From Pseudomonas sp. R84 (lineage in GTDB: Bacteria; Pseudomonadota; Gammaproteobacteria; Pseudomonadales; Pseudomonadaceae), in contig NZ_CP019426.1 in NCBI RefSeq assembly GCF_009834515.1, positions 2,097,501 to 2,161,500 on the forward strand: 64,000 nt of DNA, in the 5' to 3' direction. Positions 10,891-19,884 of this stretch are shown here, piece after piece; the first letter of the stretch is position 1, and every line of letters starts with the position of its first letter. The notes beneath the pieces are model-generated. The model ran no database searches and was not told where the DNA came from. It was given only the letters and a program-made list of their open reading frames with translations. Position numbers and translations under genes: made by a program.

Positions 10891-13605
10891 TCAGATGACG
10901 GCGACTGGCTGCACATCGGCAGCCAGCAAGCGTTTTATTTCCGGGACACAGGAGCCGCATTGCGTGCCGCAGCCCAGATTGTTTTTCAAGCCTTGCAAAT
11001 CGAGCCCTTGGCGAATACCGGCGCAGACCGCGTTGAGGCTGACGTTCTTGCAGTTGCACAGGGTTTTATCCGCAGCGATCTGCGCCCCGGCACTACCCGG
11101 AGGAGCACTCATCGGTGCCAGCAACCAGCGCCGCAGTTGTTCGTCCGCACGGCCCTCCAGCCACAACCCTTGCAGCCAATGCCGGGCGAGGGTTTCGCCG
11201 GCCAGGCGAATCGCGGTGATTCGGCCGTTTTCAATGCGTACGCGCTTGCCAATGGCCCGACGTGGATCGTCGTAAGCCAGAACCGGGCCGTCGATCAGTG
11301 ACAGGCATCGGTCGATTTCATTGAGCAACTGCGCATCCGGCGCCTCGCTGCTGGCTGCGCGTATCAGCAATGCCGGTCGTTCACGTCCGACAAGGCTGAG
11401 ACTCACGTAGGAAAATGCCTCACAGAGCGGTCGCAGGGCCTCGAAATGCCGTTGAACATCACCCTCAATGAGCGCGAAAAGCTGCCACGGCAGATTGACC
11501 GGCTCCAGGCGCACGCCGCTGTGTTTGAGTTCCGGTTGTTTCGACAACGGGTCGAAGGCCGGCAGGGTCAGGCTGTTTACGCCACCCTTGAGAAAGCGGT
11601 CGCCCCAGTGCATCGGTAGAAATGCCTGTCCCGGACGCACACTGTCATCGCTGCCAACCGCGACGATCACTGCGCCGCGACGACTTTTGAGGTTGACCAG
11701 ATCTCCTGGCTGCAAGCGATGCCTGCGCAGTTCGTCCGGGTGCAAGCTCAACACCGCTTCGCTGACATGCCCGAACAATTGCGCCGCCGTGCCGGTGCGG
11801 CTCATACCGTGCCATTGATCACGCAGACGTCCAGTGATCAACGTCAGTGGAAAACGTGCGTCGCGCTGTTCTTTGGCGGCGCGATAAGGGTCGGCTATGA
11901 ATTGCGCGCGTCCGTTGGCGGTTGGGAAAATCCCATCCTCGTACAGGCGTGGCGTTCCTTGCCGCGCTCCGACAGGGAAGGGCCATTGCTGCGGTCCGAT
12001 CTCGTCGATCAGCGCGTGACTGATCCCGGACATATCCAGATCGCGGCCGCGTGTCAGCCCTTTGAACTCATCGAACAACTGCGCGGGCCGAGTAAACGTA
12101 AACAGGCTCGGCTCAGCGGGACGCAGATGTTTCTCCAGGCGCTGTGCGAAATCCACTGTGATCGCCCAGTCCGGCCGCGCTTCGCCCGGTGGGAGGATGG
12201 CCTTGCGTACGTGGGAAATGCGTCGTTCGGAGTTGGTCACCGAGCCTTCCTTCTCGCCCCAACTGGCGGCGGGTAGCAGGAGATCGGCAAACGCTGCGGT
12301 TTCGGTGGTGCGAAAGGCTTCTTGCAGAACCACAAACGGGCAAGCTTCCAGCGCCGCGCGCACTGAGTTCTGATCCGGCATCGATTGCGCAGGGTTGGTG
12401 CAGGCAATCCACAACGCCTTGATCTTGCCGCTGCGCACTTGCTCGAACAGTTCGATGGCGCTGAGACCAGTGTTTTCCGGCAGTTGATCCACACCCCAAT
12501 AAGCCGCCACTTGTGAGCGATGCTCCGGGTTGGCCGCGTCACGATGACCCGGCAACAGGTTCGACAAGCTGCCGGTTTCGCGTCCGCCCATGGCATTTGG
12601 CTGGCCGGTCAGGGAGAAAGGTCCTGCACCCGGACGACCGATTTGTCCGGTGGCCAGGTGCAGATTGATCAGTGCACTGTTTTTCGCGCTGCCAGCCGTG
12701 GACTGGTTCAAACCCATGCACCACAGCGACAGAAAACTCGGCGAAGTGCCCACCCATTCGGCGCACTGCTGCAATTGCTCGACGCTGATGCCGCATAACT
12801 GCGAAACCATTTGCGGGGTGTAATCGCGCACCAGACTTTTCAGTTCGGCGAGGCCATCGGTGTGCGCTTTGACGAAATCGCGGTCGATCCAGTCTTCCCA
12901 CAACAACAGATGCAAAATCCCATGAAACAAAGCGACATCGGTACCGGGCAGAATCGCCAGGTGCAAATCGGCAAGGTCGCAGGTGTCGGTGCGCCGTGGA
13001 TCAATGACGATGACTTTCATCTGCGGGCGGCGAGATTTTGCTTCTTCCAGCCGACGAAAAAGTACCGGATGGGCGTAGGCCATGTTACTGCCGACGATCA
13101 TCACGCAATCGCTGAGCTCCAGATCCTCATAACTGCACGGCGGGGCGTCGGCGCCGAGGCTGCGCTTGTAGCCGACCACGGCTGAGGACATGCACAGGCG
13201 CGAATTGCTGTCGATGTTGTTGGTCCCGACCAGTGCCCGTGCCAGCTTGTTGAAGGCGTAGTAGTCCTCGGTCAGCAACTGTCCGGAGATATAGAACGCC
13301 ACGCTGTCAGGGCCGTGCTCGGCGATGGTCTCGGCGAACACGTTGGCAGCGTGTTCCAGTGCGGTGTCCCAGTCTGTGCGGCTGCGCGCCAGGCCTTTGC
13401 CCAGGCGCAATTCCGGGTACAGCGCGCGAGCGGCAAGGTCGCCGGTCAGATGCAGGGTCGAGCCTTTGCTGCACAGTTTGCCGAAGTTGGCCGGGTGCGC
13501 CGGATCGCCGCTGACGCCGAGGATGCGCTCGCCGTCATGCTCGATCAGCACGCCGCAGCCGACCCCGCAATAACAGCAGGTCGAGGCGGTCGTCTGGCGG
13601 TTCAT
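10891..13605 (-). CDS. nasA: Assimilatory nitrate reductase catalytic subunit, molybdopterin type
   Basis: A 904-residue cytoplasmic bis-MGD molybdoenzyme reducing nitrate to nitrite. The N-terminus carries a [4Fe-4S] motif (CCYCGVGCG ... CSKGS), then molybdopterin oxidoreductase domains and the MGD dinucleotide-binding domain (PLTLITGRLRDQWH). A C-terminal BFD-like domain (CNCKNVS ... CGTQCGSC) probably holds a [2Fe-2S] cluster for electron entry. No Tat signal is present, as expected for the assimilatory form. The start codon overlaps the nirD stop (ATGA), so ATG 13605 is preferred to one at 13674. The same reaction is called nasC or narB elsewhere. Confidence 0.95.
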   Translation of the reverse strand: MNRQTTASTCCYCGVGCGVLIEHDGERILGVSGDPAHPANFGKLCSKGSTLHLTGDLAARALYPELRLGKGLARSRTDWDTALEHAANVFAETIAEHGPDSVAFYISGQLLTEDYYAFNKLARALVGTNNIDSNSRLCMSSAVVGYKRSLGADAPPCSYEDLELSDCVMIVGSNMAYAHPVLFRRLEEAKSRRPQMKVIVIDPRRTDTCDLADLHLAILPGTDVALFHGILHLLLWEDWIDRDFVKAHTDGLAELKSLVRDYTPQMVSQLCGISVEQLQQCAEWVGTSPSFLSLWCMGLNQSTAGSAKNSALINLHLATGQIGRPGAGPFSLTGQPNAMGGRETGSLSNLLPGHRDAANPEHRSQVAAYWGVDQLPENTGLSAIELFEQVRSGKIKALWIACTNPAQSMPDQNSVRAALEACPFVVLQEAFRTTETAAFADLLLPAASWGEKEGSVTNSERRISHVRKAILPPGEARPDWAITVDFAQRLEKHLRPAEPSLFTFTRPAQLFDEFKGLTRGRDLDMSGISHALIDEIGPQQWPFPVGARQGTPRLYEDGIFPTANGRAQFIADPYRAAKEQRDARFPLTLITGRLRDQWHGMSRTGTAAQLFGHVSEAVLSLHPDELRRHRLQPGDLVNLKSRRGAVIVAVGSDDSVRPGQAFLPMHWGDRFLKGGVNSLTLPAFDPLSKQPELKHSGVRLEPVNLPWQLFALIEGDVQRHFEALRPLCEAFSYVSLSLVGRERPALLIRAASSEAPDAQLLNEIDRCLSLIDGPVLAYDDPRRAIGKRVRIENGRITAIRLAGETLARHWLQGLWLEGRADEQLRRWLLAPMSAPPGSAGAQIAADKTLCNCKNVSLNAVCAGIRQGLDLQGLKNNLGCGTQCGSCVPEIKRLLAADVQPVAVI

Positions 13606-13922
13606 CAGATGGCGTCCCGCAGGGCCAGTTGCACACGACCGTTTTCGACCCGCGCCGGGTGATGGTGCGCGCAACCGATGTCCGGCGCCTGCGCTTCGCC
13701 GGATTCGAGATCGATCTGCCAGTTGTGCAGCGGGCAGGCCACACGTTTGCCGTAGATCAAGCCTTGCGACAACGGCCCACCCTTGTGCGGGCAGCGGTCG
13801 TCGAGGGCGAAAACCTCATCGTCGCTTGTACGAAAAATCGCGATGTCACCTTTCGGCCCGGCAATGATCCGCGAGCCGAGGGCGTTGATCTCTTCGAGAG
13901 CACAGATATCCAGCCAGTTCAT
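13605..13922 (-). CDS. nirD: Nitrite reductase (NADH) small subunit, Rieske-type
   Basis: A 105-residue partner of NirB in NADH-dependent assimilatory reduction of nitrite to ammonium. It has the Rieske fold and keeps both ligand pairs, C-P-H (about 44-46) and C-P-L-H (about 63-66), so it could bind a [2Fe-2S] cluster. Enterobacterial NirD lacks such ligands. Start and stop overlap the neighbouring genes by 1-4 bases (ATGA junctions), indicating translational coupling. Confidence 0.95.
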   Translation of the reverse strand: MNWLDICALEEINALGSRIIAGPKGDIAIFRTSDDEVFALDDRCPHKGGPLSQGLIYGKRVACPLHNWQIDLESGEAQAPDIGCAHHHPARVENGRVQLALRDAI

Positions 13923-16372
13923 GCCGGCACCTCCAGGTTTTTCACAGGGATCACATCGAATTCTTTCTTCAGTTGCGGCTGCGCCAGGCGTTCTTTCCAC
14001 GGGTCTTGTTCGAACGACAGGGAGAATTGCAGGCGTTCGTTCAGCGCTCTGCGGCGCTCCGGGTCTTCCAGCACGGCTTTCTTGATGTGTTCCATGCCGA
14101 CCCGTTGCAGGTAATGCACGGTGCGTTCGAGGTAGAAGGCTTCTTCGCGATACAGCTGCAGAAAGGCGCCGTTGTATTCGCGCACTTCTTCGGCGGTTTT
14201 CAGCTTGACGAAGAATTCGGCGACTTCGGTTTTGATCCCGCCGTTGCCGCCGATGTACATCTCCCAACCGGAGTCGACGCCGATGATTCCTACGTCTTTG
14301 ATCCCCGCTTCCGAGCAGTTGCGTGGGCATCCGGAGACAGCGAGTTTCACTTTGTGCGGCGACCACATGTTGAACAGGTCGTGCTCGAGTTCGATGCCCA
14401 GTTGTGTCGAGTTCTGCGTGCCGAAGCGGCAGAACTCGCTGCCGACGCAGGTTTTCACCGTGCGGATGGATTTGCCGTAAGCGTGGCCGGACGGCATGTC
14501 GAGGTCTTTCCAGACGCCGGGCAAGTCCTGCTTCTTGATGCCGAGCAAGTCGATGCGCTGACCGCCGGTGACCTTGACCATCGGCACGTTGTACTTGTCG
14601 GCGACGTCGGCAATCCGTCGCAGTTCCGAAGGATTGGTCACGCCGCCCCACATCCGTGGCACCACCGAATACGTGCCGTCCTTCTGGATGTTGGCGTGTG
14701 CACGTTCGTTGATCAGGCGTGATTGCGGATCGTCCTTGGCTTCGCCGGGCCAAGTGGAAATCAGGTAATAGTTGAGAGCAGGGCGGCACGTTGCGCAGCC
14801 GTTCGGCGTGCGCCAGTTGAGGTAGCTCATGGTGCCGGCGATGGTCAGCAGATGTTGCTCGCGAATGGCTTGGCGGATCTGCCCGTGATTGAGGTCGCTG
14901 CAACCGCAGATGGCTTTTTCGCTTTTCGGTTTGACGTCGGCCGCACCGCCGACGGTGTTGATCAGGATCTGTTCGACCAGCCCGGCGCACGAGCCACAGG
15001 AGCTGGCAGCCTTGGTGTGTTTCTTCACCTCATCGACGCTGAACAGGCCGTGTTCCTGAATGGCTTTGACAATGGTGCCTTTGCACACGCCGTTGCAGCC
15101 GCAGACTTCGGCGGTGTCGGCCATGACCATGGCTTTGTCCTGGCCCTGATGTCCTACGTCGCCGAGGGCGTTTTCGCCGAACATCAAGTGATCGCGGATC
15201 TCGCCGATGGCGTGATTCTCACGAATCTGCCGGAAATACCAACCGCCATCTGCCGTATCGCCGTACAGACAGGCGCCGACCAGTACGTCATCCTTGATCA
15301 CCAGTTTTTTGTACACACCGCCGATCGGGTCGGAGAGGGTGATGGTCTCGGTGCCTTCGCCGCCCATGAAGTCGCCAGCGGAAAACAGGTCGATGCCGGT
15401 GACTTTGAGTTTGGTCGAAGTCACCGAACCCTGATAACGGGCGAACCCCAGTTGTGCGAGGTGATTGGCGCAGACTTTGGCCTGTTCGAACAGTGGCGCG
15501 ACCAGACCGTAGGCAATCCCGCGATGGCTGGCGCACTCGCCGATCGCGTAAATGCGCGGGTCGTAGGTTTGCAGCGTGTCATTGACCAGGATCCCGCGAT
15601 TGCACGGGATGCCGGCCTTCTCAGCGAGTTCGGTGTTGGGGCGAATGCCGGCAGCCATCACCACCAGATCAGCGGGGATGATGTCGCCGTTCTTGAATTG
15701 CACCGAGCCGACCCGGCCATTGCCAGCGTCGTGCAGGGCTTGGGTCTGTTCGCACAGACGGAAGTGCAAACCACGGGATTCGAGGGCGCTTTGCAGCAGT
15801 TGACCGCTGGTTTTATCCAGTTGCCGTTCCAACAACCATTCGCCGATATGCACCACGGTGACGTGCATGCCGCGCAGCATCAGGCCGTTGGCCGCTTCGA
15901 GACCGAGCAGACCGCCACCGATGACCACCGCGTGTTTGTGGGTTTTGGCGGTGTCGATCATGGCTTGGGTGTCGGCGATGTCGCGATAACCGATCACACC
16001 GTGCAGGGTGTTGCCGGGGATCGGCAGAATGAACGGCGTCGAGCCGGTGGCGATCAGCAGGCGGTCGTATTCGGCTTCGGTGCCGTCCTCGGCGATCACC
16101 CGGCGTTTGACCCGGTCGATCTCCACCACTTTGCGGTTGAGCAGCAACTTGATGTTGTTTTCCAGGTACCAATCGAGGTCGTTGAGGACGATCTCTTCGA
16201 AGGTCTGCTCGCCGGCCAGCACCGGTGACAGCAGAATGCGGTTGTAGTTGGTATGCGGTTCGGCGCCGAAGACGGTGATGTCGTACAGCTCGTTGCTCAG
16301 CTTGAGCAATTCTTCGAGGGTGCGGACCCCGGCCATGCCATTGCCGATCATCACCAGTTTGAGTTTTTTCAT
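13919..16372 (-). CDS. nirB: Nitrite reductase (NADH) large subunit
   Basis: An 817-residue siroheme flavoprotein reducing nitrite to ammonium with NADH. In order: FAD-binding (VMIGNGMAGVRTLEEL at the start), NADH-binding (VVIGGGLLGLEAANG near 150), a BFD-like [2Fe-2S] domain (CGCNGVCKGT ... CGSCAG, about 420-470), a second cysteine cluster (CGCSD ... CATCRP), and the ferredoxin-like and siroheme/[4Fe-4S] domains (CVGSEFCRFG ... SGCPRNCSE, about 635-685). MKKLKLVMIGNG at 16372 is the conserved start. The gene follows a 180-nt leader holding a NasT-type antitermination element and a sigma-54-like promoter. Confidence 0.97.
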   Translation of the reverse strand: MKKLKLVMIGNGMAGVRTLEELLKLSNELYDITVFGAEPHTNYNRILLSPVLAGEQTFEEIVLNDLDWYLENNIKLLLNRKVVEIDRVKRRVIAEDGTEAEYDRLLIATGSTPFILPIPGNTLHGVIGYRDIADTQAMIDTAKTHKHAVVIGGGLLGLEAANGLMLRGMHVTVVHIGEWLLERQLDKTSGQLLQSALESRGLHFRLCEQTQALHDAGNGRVGSVQFKNGDIIPADLVVMAAGIRPNTELAEKAGIPCNRGILVNDTLQTYDPRIYAIGECASHRGIAYGLVAPLFEQAKVCANHLAQLGFARYQGSVTSTKLKVTGIDLFSAGDFMGGEGTETITLSDPIGGVYKKLVIKDDVLVGACLYGDTADGGWYFRQIRENHAIGEIRDHLMFGENALGDVGHQGQDKAMVMADTAEVCGCNGVCKGTIVKAIQEHGLFSVDEVKKHTKAASSCGSCAGLVEQILINTVGGAADVKPKSEKAICGCSDLNHGQIRQAIREQHLLTIAGTMSYLNWRTPNGCATCRPALNYYLISTWPGEAKDDPQSRLINERAHANIQKDGTYSVVPRMWGGVTNPSELRRIADVADKYNVPMVKVTGGQRIDLLGIKKQDLPGVWKDLDMPSGHAYGKSIRTVKTCVGSEFCRFGTQNSTQLGIELEHDLFNMWSPHKVKLAVSGCPRNCSEAGIKDVGIIGVDSGWEMYIGGNGGIKTEVAEFFVKLKTAEEVREYNGAFLQLYREEAFYLERTVHYLQRVGMEHIKKAVLEDPERRRALNERLQFSLSFEQDPWKERLAQPQLKKEFDVIPVKNLEVPA

Positions 16373-16440
16373 CAGGTTCTCCGGGGAGCTGCGGCTGGCC
16401 TCTTGTGGGCAGTCAGGCCTTGCTCGAGAAATTTTGCGCA

Positions 16441-16484
16441 AACAAAAAAAGGCGTCCCGCTAGTTGCCTAGCGAGGACGCCTTT
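16441..16484 (-). terminator. Attenuator hairpin in the nirB leader
   Basis: On the minus strand GGCGTCC-CGCTAG arms (16451-16463 and 16468-16481, one bulged base at 16474) form a 13-bp stem with a four-base loop followed by seven T residues. It lies about 70 bases before the nirB ATG, inside the transcript, so it should stop transcription unless antitermination occurs. Confidence 0.9.
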
Positions 16485-16491
16485 GTCCTGG

Positions 16492-16530
16492 TCCCGTTCT
16501 CTCGGGAAGCGCAGCCTTCGTCGTTGAAGG
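16492..16530 (-). promoter_or_regulatory. ANTAR (NasT) target: two hexaloop hairpins in the nirB leader
   Basis: On the minus strand the first hairpin is CCTTC-AACGAC-GAAGG (16530-16515) and the second TCCCG-AGAGAA-CGGGA (16507-16492), separated by 7 nt. Both six-base loops have A at position 1 and G at position 4, the established recognition signature of ANTAR-domain antiterminators. The second hairpin ends 11 nt before the terminator stem. NasT, encoded at 20120-20695, is the obvious ligand. Confidence 0.9.
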
Positions 16531-16561
16531 TTGAGCTTTATGTGTGTGTTGGGAGAGGTAA

Positions 16562-16577
16562 TGCAGTGGTTGTGCCA
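16562..16577 (-). promoter_or_regulatory. Sigma-54-type promoter of nirB-nirD-nasA-cobA
   Basis: The minus strand reads TGGCAC-AACCA-CTGCA, one base off the TGGCAC-N5-TTGCA consensus with correct GG to GC spacing. The predicted start near 16550 puts the ANTAR hairpins about 20 nt into the RNA. Control by NtrC is inferred from the family and pathway. Confidence 0.8.
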
Positions 16578-16703
16578 AGTGGGGACGGTGGCGGGTTTAT
16601 TGGGGGTGACCGATTTTGAGGATGGATTTTTTGCACTGATTCGAAGCGGGTTGCTCGTTCGTGGGGCATTCAGGCAGTTGAATTTGTGGTGACTGGGCGG
16701 GCG

Positions 16704-16780
16704 CCTTCGCGAGCAGGCTCGCTCCCACAGTGGCTCTTTGTCGTTCACAAATTCCTTGTGGGAGCGCGCCTGCTCGCGAA
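16704..16780. repeat. REP-type palindrome pair, family I
   Basis: Inverted arms at about 16706-16730 and 16757-16780 with the GCGAGCAGGCTCGCTCCCACA core. It sits downstream of the kinase gene stop and upstream of the nirB promoter. The rest of 16373-16795 holds the nirB leader and no gene. Confidence 0.85.
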
Positions 16781-16795
16781 TGACGCGACGCGGTG

Positions 16796-18466
16796 TCAGC
16801 CATGAAACAACAAAACCAGCAGCACCATATTCCCCAATAAAGCCACCAACGCTATCGTCCGCCAAACCTTCAACGGCTCACGCTCCAGTAACGGTCTGGG
16901 CCGCACACTCAAACTGCGCCGCTCGCCCTGTTCCAACACCAACAGCCATTCCTCAGCCGTTTCAAACCGTTGTTGCGGATCAGCCGCCACCCCACGCTCC
17001 AGGCTCTGCGCCAACCATTCCGGCAGATCCGGCCGAAATCGACTGGCACTCACTGCCACAGCAAATCGCGGCCGCTGAAACGCTTCGATCTCGCCATAGG
17101 GAAAATGCCCGGTGAGCAAGAAATACAGGGTCACACCGACCGCATACAAATCCTGCTGCACATTCGGCGGATCCCCACGAAACGCTTCCGGGGCGATATA
17201 GCTGGGCGTTCCCGGCAACGTCGACGGCGCGTCTTCGGACAAGCCTGGGCAGTACGCCAGGCCAAAATCCAGCAGACGCAATTCGCCGTCGTCGCCCACG
17301 TGCAGATTTTCCGGTTTGATGTCCCGATGCAGGATCTGCCGCCGATGCAGCAGCCCGACCGCACGCAACAGGCGCTCGGCGATGTCCTGCCACTGTGCCA
17401 ACGGCAATGGGCCTGACTGTTGAAACAACTGTGCCAGCGTCGCCCCGGAATATTCTCGCATCACGTAGTACAAATGCTGACGCTGATTACACGCATGGAC
17501 TTCAGGAAAATGCCGGCCGGCCACGCGTTTCAGGAACCATTCCTCGGACAGCAGCGCCTGCCCGGCGTGAGGATCATCGGCGCTGCGCGACGGCAGGGTT
17601 TTCAGCAACCACATCTGACCTTGCTCATCGACAATCCGATACAGCAGCGATTGCTGGCTCTGAGCGACAATGTCCAGCACTTGCCAGCCTTCGAACGACT
17701 GACCGGGTTTCAACGGTGGCGGCAGTGGCCATTGCTGCAAATGAATCAGTGCATCGCCGATATTTGCCTCACCCAAAGCATCCACCCGCACCAGCAAAGC
17801 ACTGGCATTGTCCTGGCTCCCCGCAAGATGCGCGGCGTTGACCAGCGTCTGCGCGGCGCTGTGCAGATCCGGCTGATCACGCAGAATCGCCGCAATGGCG
17901 GTATCGCCGAGTGTCGACCAGACACCATCGCTGAGCAGCACAAAGCTTTCGCCTTCACGCAGTTCGCCATCGAGAAAATCCAGCACCAGATGCTGATCCA
18001 GCCCCAGCGCGCGTTTGAGCACATGCTGCATGCCCGGCTGATCCCAGACATGATCCTCCGAGATCCGCTGCAAACTATCGTAGTGCCAGCGATACACCCG
18101 GCAATCTCCGACGTGCGCGAGGGTAAAACGCCGACCGCGCATGACCAAAGCACTGACCGTGGTGAGCAACGGTTGCCCACCACCGTTGGCCTGCAACCAG
18201 CGGTTTTGCGCGAGCAGCAGGCGATCCAGTGCCTGCGCCACGCTCCAGGTTTCCGGCGTGGCGTAGTAGTCGAGCGCCAAGGCCTGCAAGGTCGAACGCG
18301 CAGCCAGTCCGCCATCGGCACACTGACTGACGCCGTCGGCGATGGCGAACAGAAAACCTTTGCTCGCCGCCAACGCCGGAGCGGGCGTGACCAGGCGCAA
18401 AGCGTCCTGATTCTCTGCGCGCGGGCCGGTGGCGCTGGCTTCGGCGAAACTCAGTTGCAGGGCCAT
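16796..18466 (-). CDS. PP2C-type protein phosphatase fused to a Ser/Thr protein kinase, membrane-anchored
   Basis: A 556-residue two-enzyme fusion. Residues 1-235 are a PP2C phosphatase with the metal-binding motifs ENQD, FAIADGVSQ, LLSDGVWSTL and DNASALL. Residues 260-510 are a eukaryotic-type kinase with a Val/Leu-Lys in MWLLKTL, catalytic loop HRDIKPENL and metal-binding DFGLAY. A single C-terminal helix (about 535-554) would anchor it with both enzymes in the cytoplasm. It starts 7 bases after the nitrate transporter stop, so the two are cotranscribed under the nitrate-responsive leader. The substrate is unknown; regulation of nitrate uptake or assimilation is inference from context. The same fusion occurs at this position in P. 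aeruginosa. Confidence 0.92.
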   Translation of the reverse strand: MALQLSFAEASATGPRAENQDALRLVTPAPALAASKGFLFAIADGVSQCADGGLAARSTLQALALDYYATPETWSVAQALDRLLLAQNRWLQANGGGQPLLTTVSALVMRGRRFTLAHVGDCRVYRWHYDSLQRISEDHVWDQPGMQHVLKRALGLDQHLVLDFLDGELREGESFVLLSDGVWSTLGDTAIAAILRDQPDLHSAAQTLVNAAHLAGSQDNASALLVRVDALGEANIGDALIHLQQWPLPPPLKPGQSFEGWQVLDIVAQSQQSLLYRIVDEQGQMWLLKTLPSRSADDPHAGQALLSEEWFLKRVAGRHFPEVHACNQRQHLYYVMREYSGATLAQLFQQSGPLPLAQWQDIAERLLRAVGLLHRRQILHRDIKPENLHVGDDGELRLLDFGLAYCPGLSEDAPSTLPGTPSYIAPEAFRGDPPNVQQDLYAVGVTLYFLLTGHFPYGEIEAFQRPRFAVAVSASRFRPDLPEWLAQSLERGVAADPQQRFETAEEWLLVLEQGERRSLSVRPRPLLEREPLKVWRTIALVALLGNMVLLVLLFHG

Positions 18467-18473
18467 CGATGCT

Positions 18474-19685
18474 TCAGACCCGCGCCGCCGTCACTGCCGC
18501 CGAACCCCAGGTGGTTCTCCAGCGACGCTTGACGCCGTGCAGGCCAAACCATGCCAACACGCCGAGACTGGCGAACAACCACAGGGCCAGTTGATAGCTG
18601 CCGGTGCTCTGTTTGATCGCGCCCATGCCGGCGGCCAAGGCAAAACCGCCGATGCCGCCGGCCATGCCGATCAGTCCGGTCATCACGCCGATCTCCAGAC
18701 GAAAACGCTGCGGTACCAGTTGGAAAACGGCGCCGTTGCCGGCGCCCAGACCGAGCATGGTGCAGACGAAAAGTGCCAGCGCCGCATAGGAACTTGGCAG
18801 GTTGAAGCCGACAGCAGCGATACAGACAGCAGCGACGGTGTACATCGCCAGCAAGGTGCGGATGCCACCGAAACGGTCAGCCAGGGCGCCACCCAATGGC
18901 CGCATCAAACTGCCGCCGAACACGCAGGCTGCGGTGTAGTAGCCAGCGGTCACCGGGCTCAGCCCGTATTGATCGTTGAAGTAGCCGGGCAGGGCGCTGG
19001 CCAAGCCGATGAAGCCGCCGAAGGTGACGCTGTAGAAAAACATGAACCACCAGCTGTCGCGGTCGCCCAAGGCTTTGAAGTAGTCGGTCATGGCTTTGGC
19101 TTTCGGCCGCTCAGGCGCATTTTTTGCCAGCCAGGCGAACAGCACCAGAGTCAGGATCAGCGGAATCAAAGCGAAACCGAAGACATTGCTCCAGCCGAAC
19201 GCGGCGGCGAGCACCGGTGCCAGCAGCGCGGCGAACACGGTGCCGGAGTTGCCCGCACCGGCGATACCCATGGCTTTGCCTTGATGCTGTGGTGGATACC
19301 ATTGCGAGGCCAAGGGCAGGGCGACGGCAAACGACGCGCCGGCCATACCAAGAAACAGGCCGAGTATCAGCGCCTGTTCGTAACTGTGAATGCCGATTTT
19401 CCAGGCGCCGAACAATGCGCAGATGACGATGACCTGGCCGATCAGCCCGGCGGTTTTCGGCGACAGTCGATCGGCGAGCATGCCCATCACGAAGCGCAGT
19501 ACGGCGCCGGCGAGGATCGGTGTGGCGACGACGAGGCCGCGTTGTTGCGTGGTCAGGTGCAGGTCGGCGGCAATCTGCACCGCCAGCGGGCCGAGCAGGT
19601 ACCAGACCATGAAGCTCAGGTCGAAATAGAGGAAGGCCGCGAACAGGGTCGGGGTGTGGCCGGATTTCCAGAAGCTTGAATTCAT
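18474..19685 (-). CDS. nasA: Nitrate/nitrite transporter, NarK/NasA-type MFS
   Basis: A 403-residue major facilitator with about 12 membrane helices and the nitrate-porter signature region (GMAGASFAVALPLASQWYPPQHQG near 115-140 and GGSLMRPLGGALADRFGG near 255-275). It imports nitrate for assimilation. I chose ATG 19685 (MNSSFWKSGHTPTLFAAF); the frame stays open to an ATG at 19781, but that lies within the leader RNA. Genes for this transporter in pseudomonads are also called nasA, the same symbol as the reductase above. Downstream is the phosphatase-kinase gene. Confidence 0.93.
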   Translation of the reverse strand: MNSSFWKSGHTPTLFAAFLYFDLSFMVWYLLGPLAVQIAADLHLTTQQRGLVVATPILAGAVLRFVMGMLADRLSPKTAGLIGQVIVICALFGAWKIGIHSYEQALILGLFLGMAGASFAVALPLASQWYPPQHQGKAMGIAGAGNSGTVFAALLAPVLAAAFGWSNVFGFALIPLILTLVLFAWLAKNAPERPKAKAMTDYFKALGDRDSWWFMFFYSVTFGGFIGLASALPGYFNDQYGLSPVTAGYYTAACVFGGSLMRPLGGALADRFGGIRTLLAMYTVAAVCIAAVGFNLPSSYAALALFVCTMLGLGAGNGAVFQLVPQRFRLEIGVMTGLIGMAGGIGGFALAAGMGAIKQSTGSYQLALWLFASLGVLAWFGLHGVKRRWRTTWGSAAVTAARV

Positions 19686-19786
19686 CGCGCACCTCAGCTG
19701 AAAAGAGTCTCGAAAGGAGTCATGCAACAGCAGGTGGAGCGCCGCCACGGCCGCACCACCGGCCCCGAGCTGTGGGGCCAAAACGC

Positions 19787-19819
19787 AAAAACGCCGCTAC
19801 CTGATGCGCCGGTTGGGCG
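19787..19819 (-). terminator. Possible attenuator hairpin in the nitrate transporter leader
   Basis: On the minus strand GGCG/CGCC and ACC/GGT segments within 19792-19819 can form a seven-pair stem with an internal loop, followed by TTTTT at 19787-19791 and another T-run. A second GGCCCC hairpin (19761-19779) without a T-run follows. It is weaker than the nirB attenuator. Confidence 0.5.
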
Positions 19820-19829
19820 AACGGGTGAG

Positions 19830-19870
19830 CGACGTCTTTGTCGTGGGTGGGGCAACCGCCGTTGGTTACC
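19830..19870 (-). promoter_or_regulatory. ANTAR (NasT) target: two hexaloop hairpins before the nitrate transporter
   Basis: Minus strand: GGTAACC-AACGGC-GGTTGCC (19870-19851, seven pairs with one G-T) and CGAC-AAAGAC-GTCG (19843-19830), with the same 7-nt linker as in the nirB leader. Both loops have A1 and G4. This predicts nitrate-gated antitermination by NasT. Confidence 0.85.
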
Positions 19871-19884
19871 TGTGCGTTTTACGT

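Noticed and set aside
14723..16228. Long plus-strand open frame inside nirB
   Set aside because: Another antisense shadow; nirB on the minus strand has full cofactor motifs.
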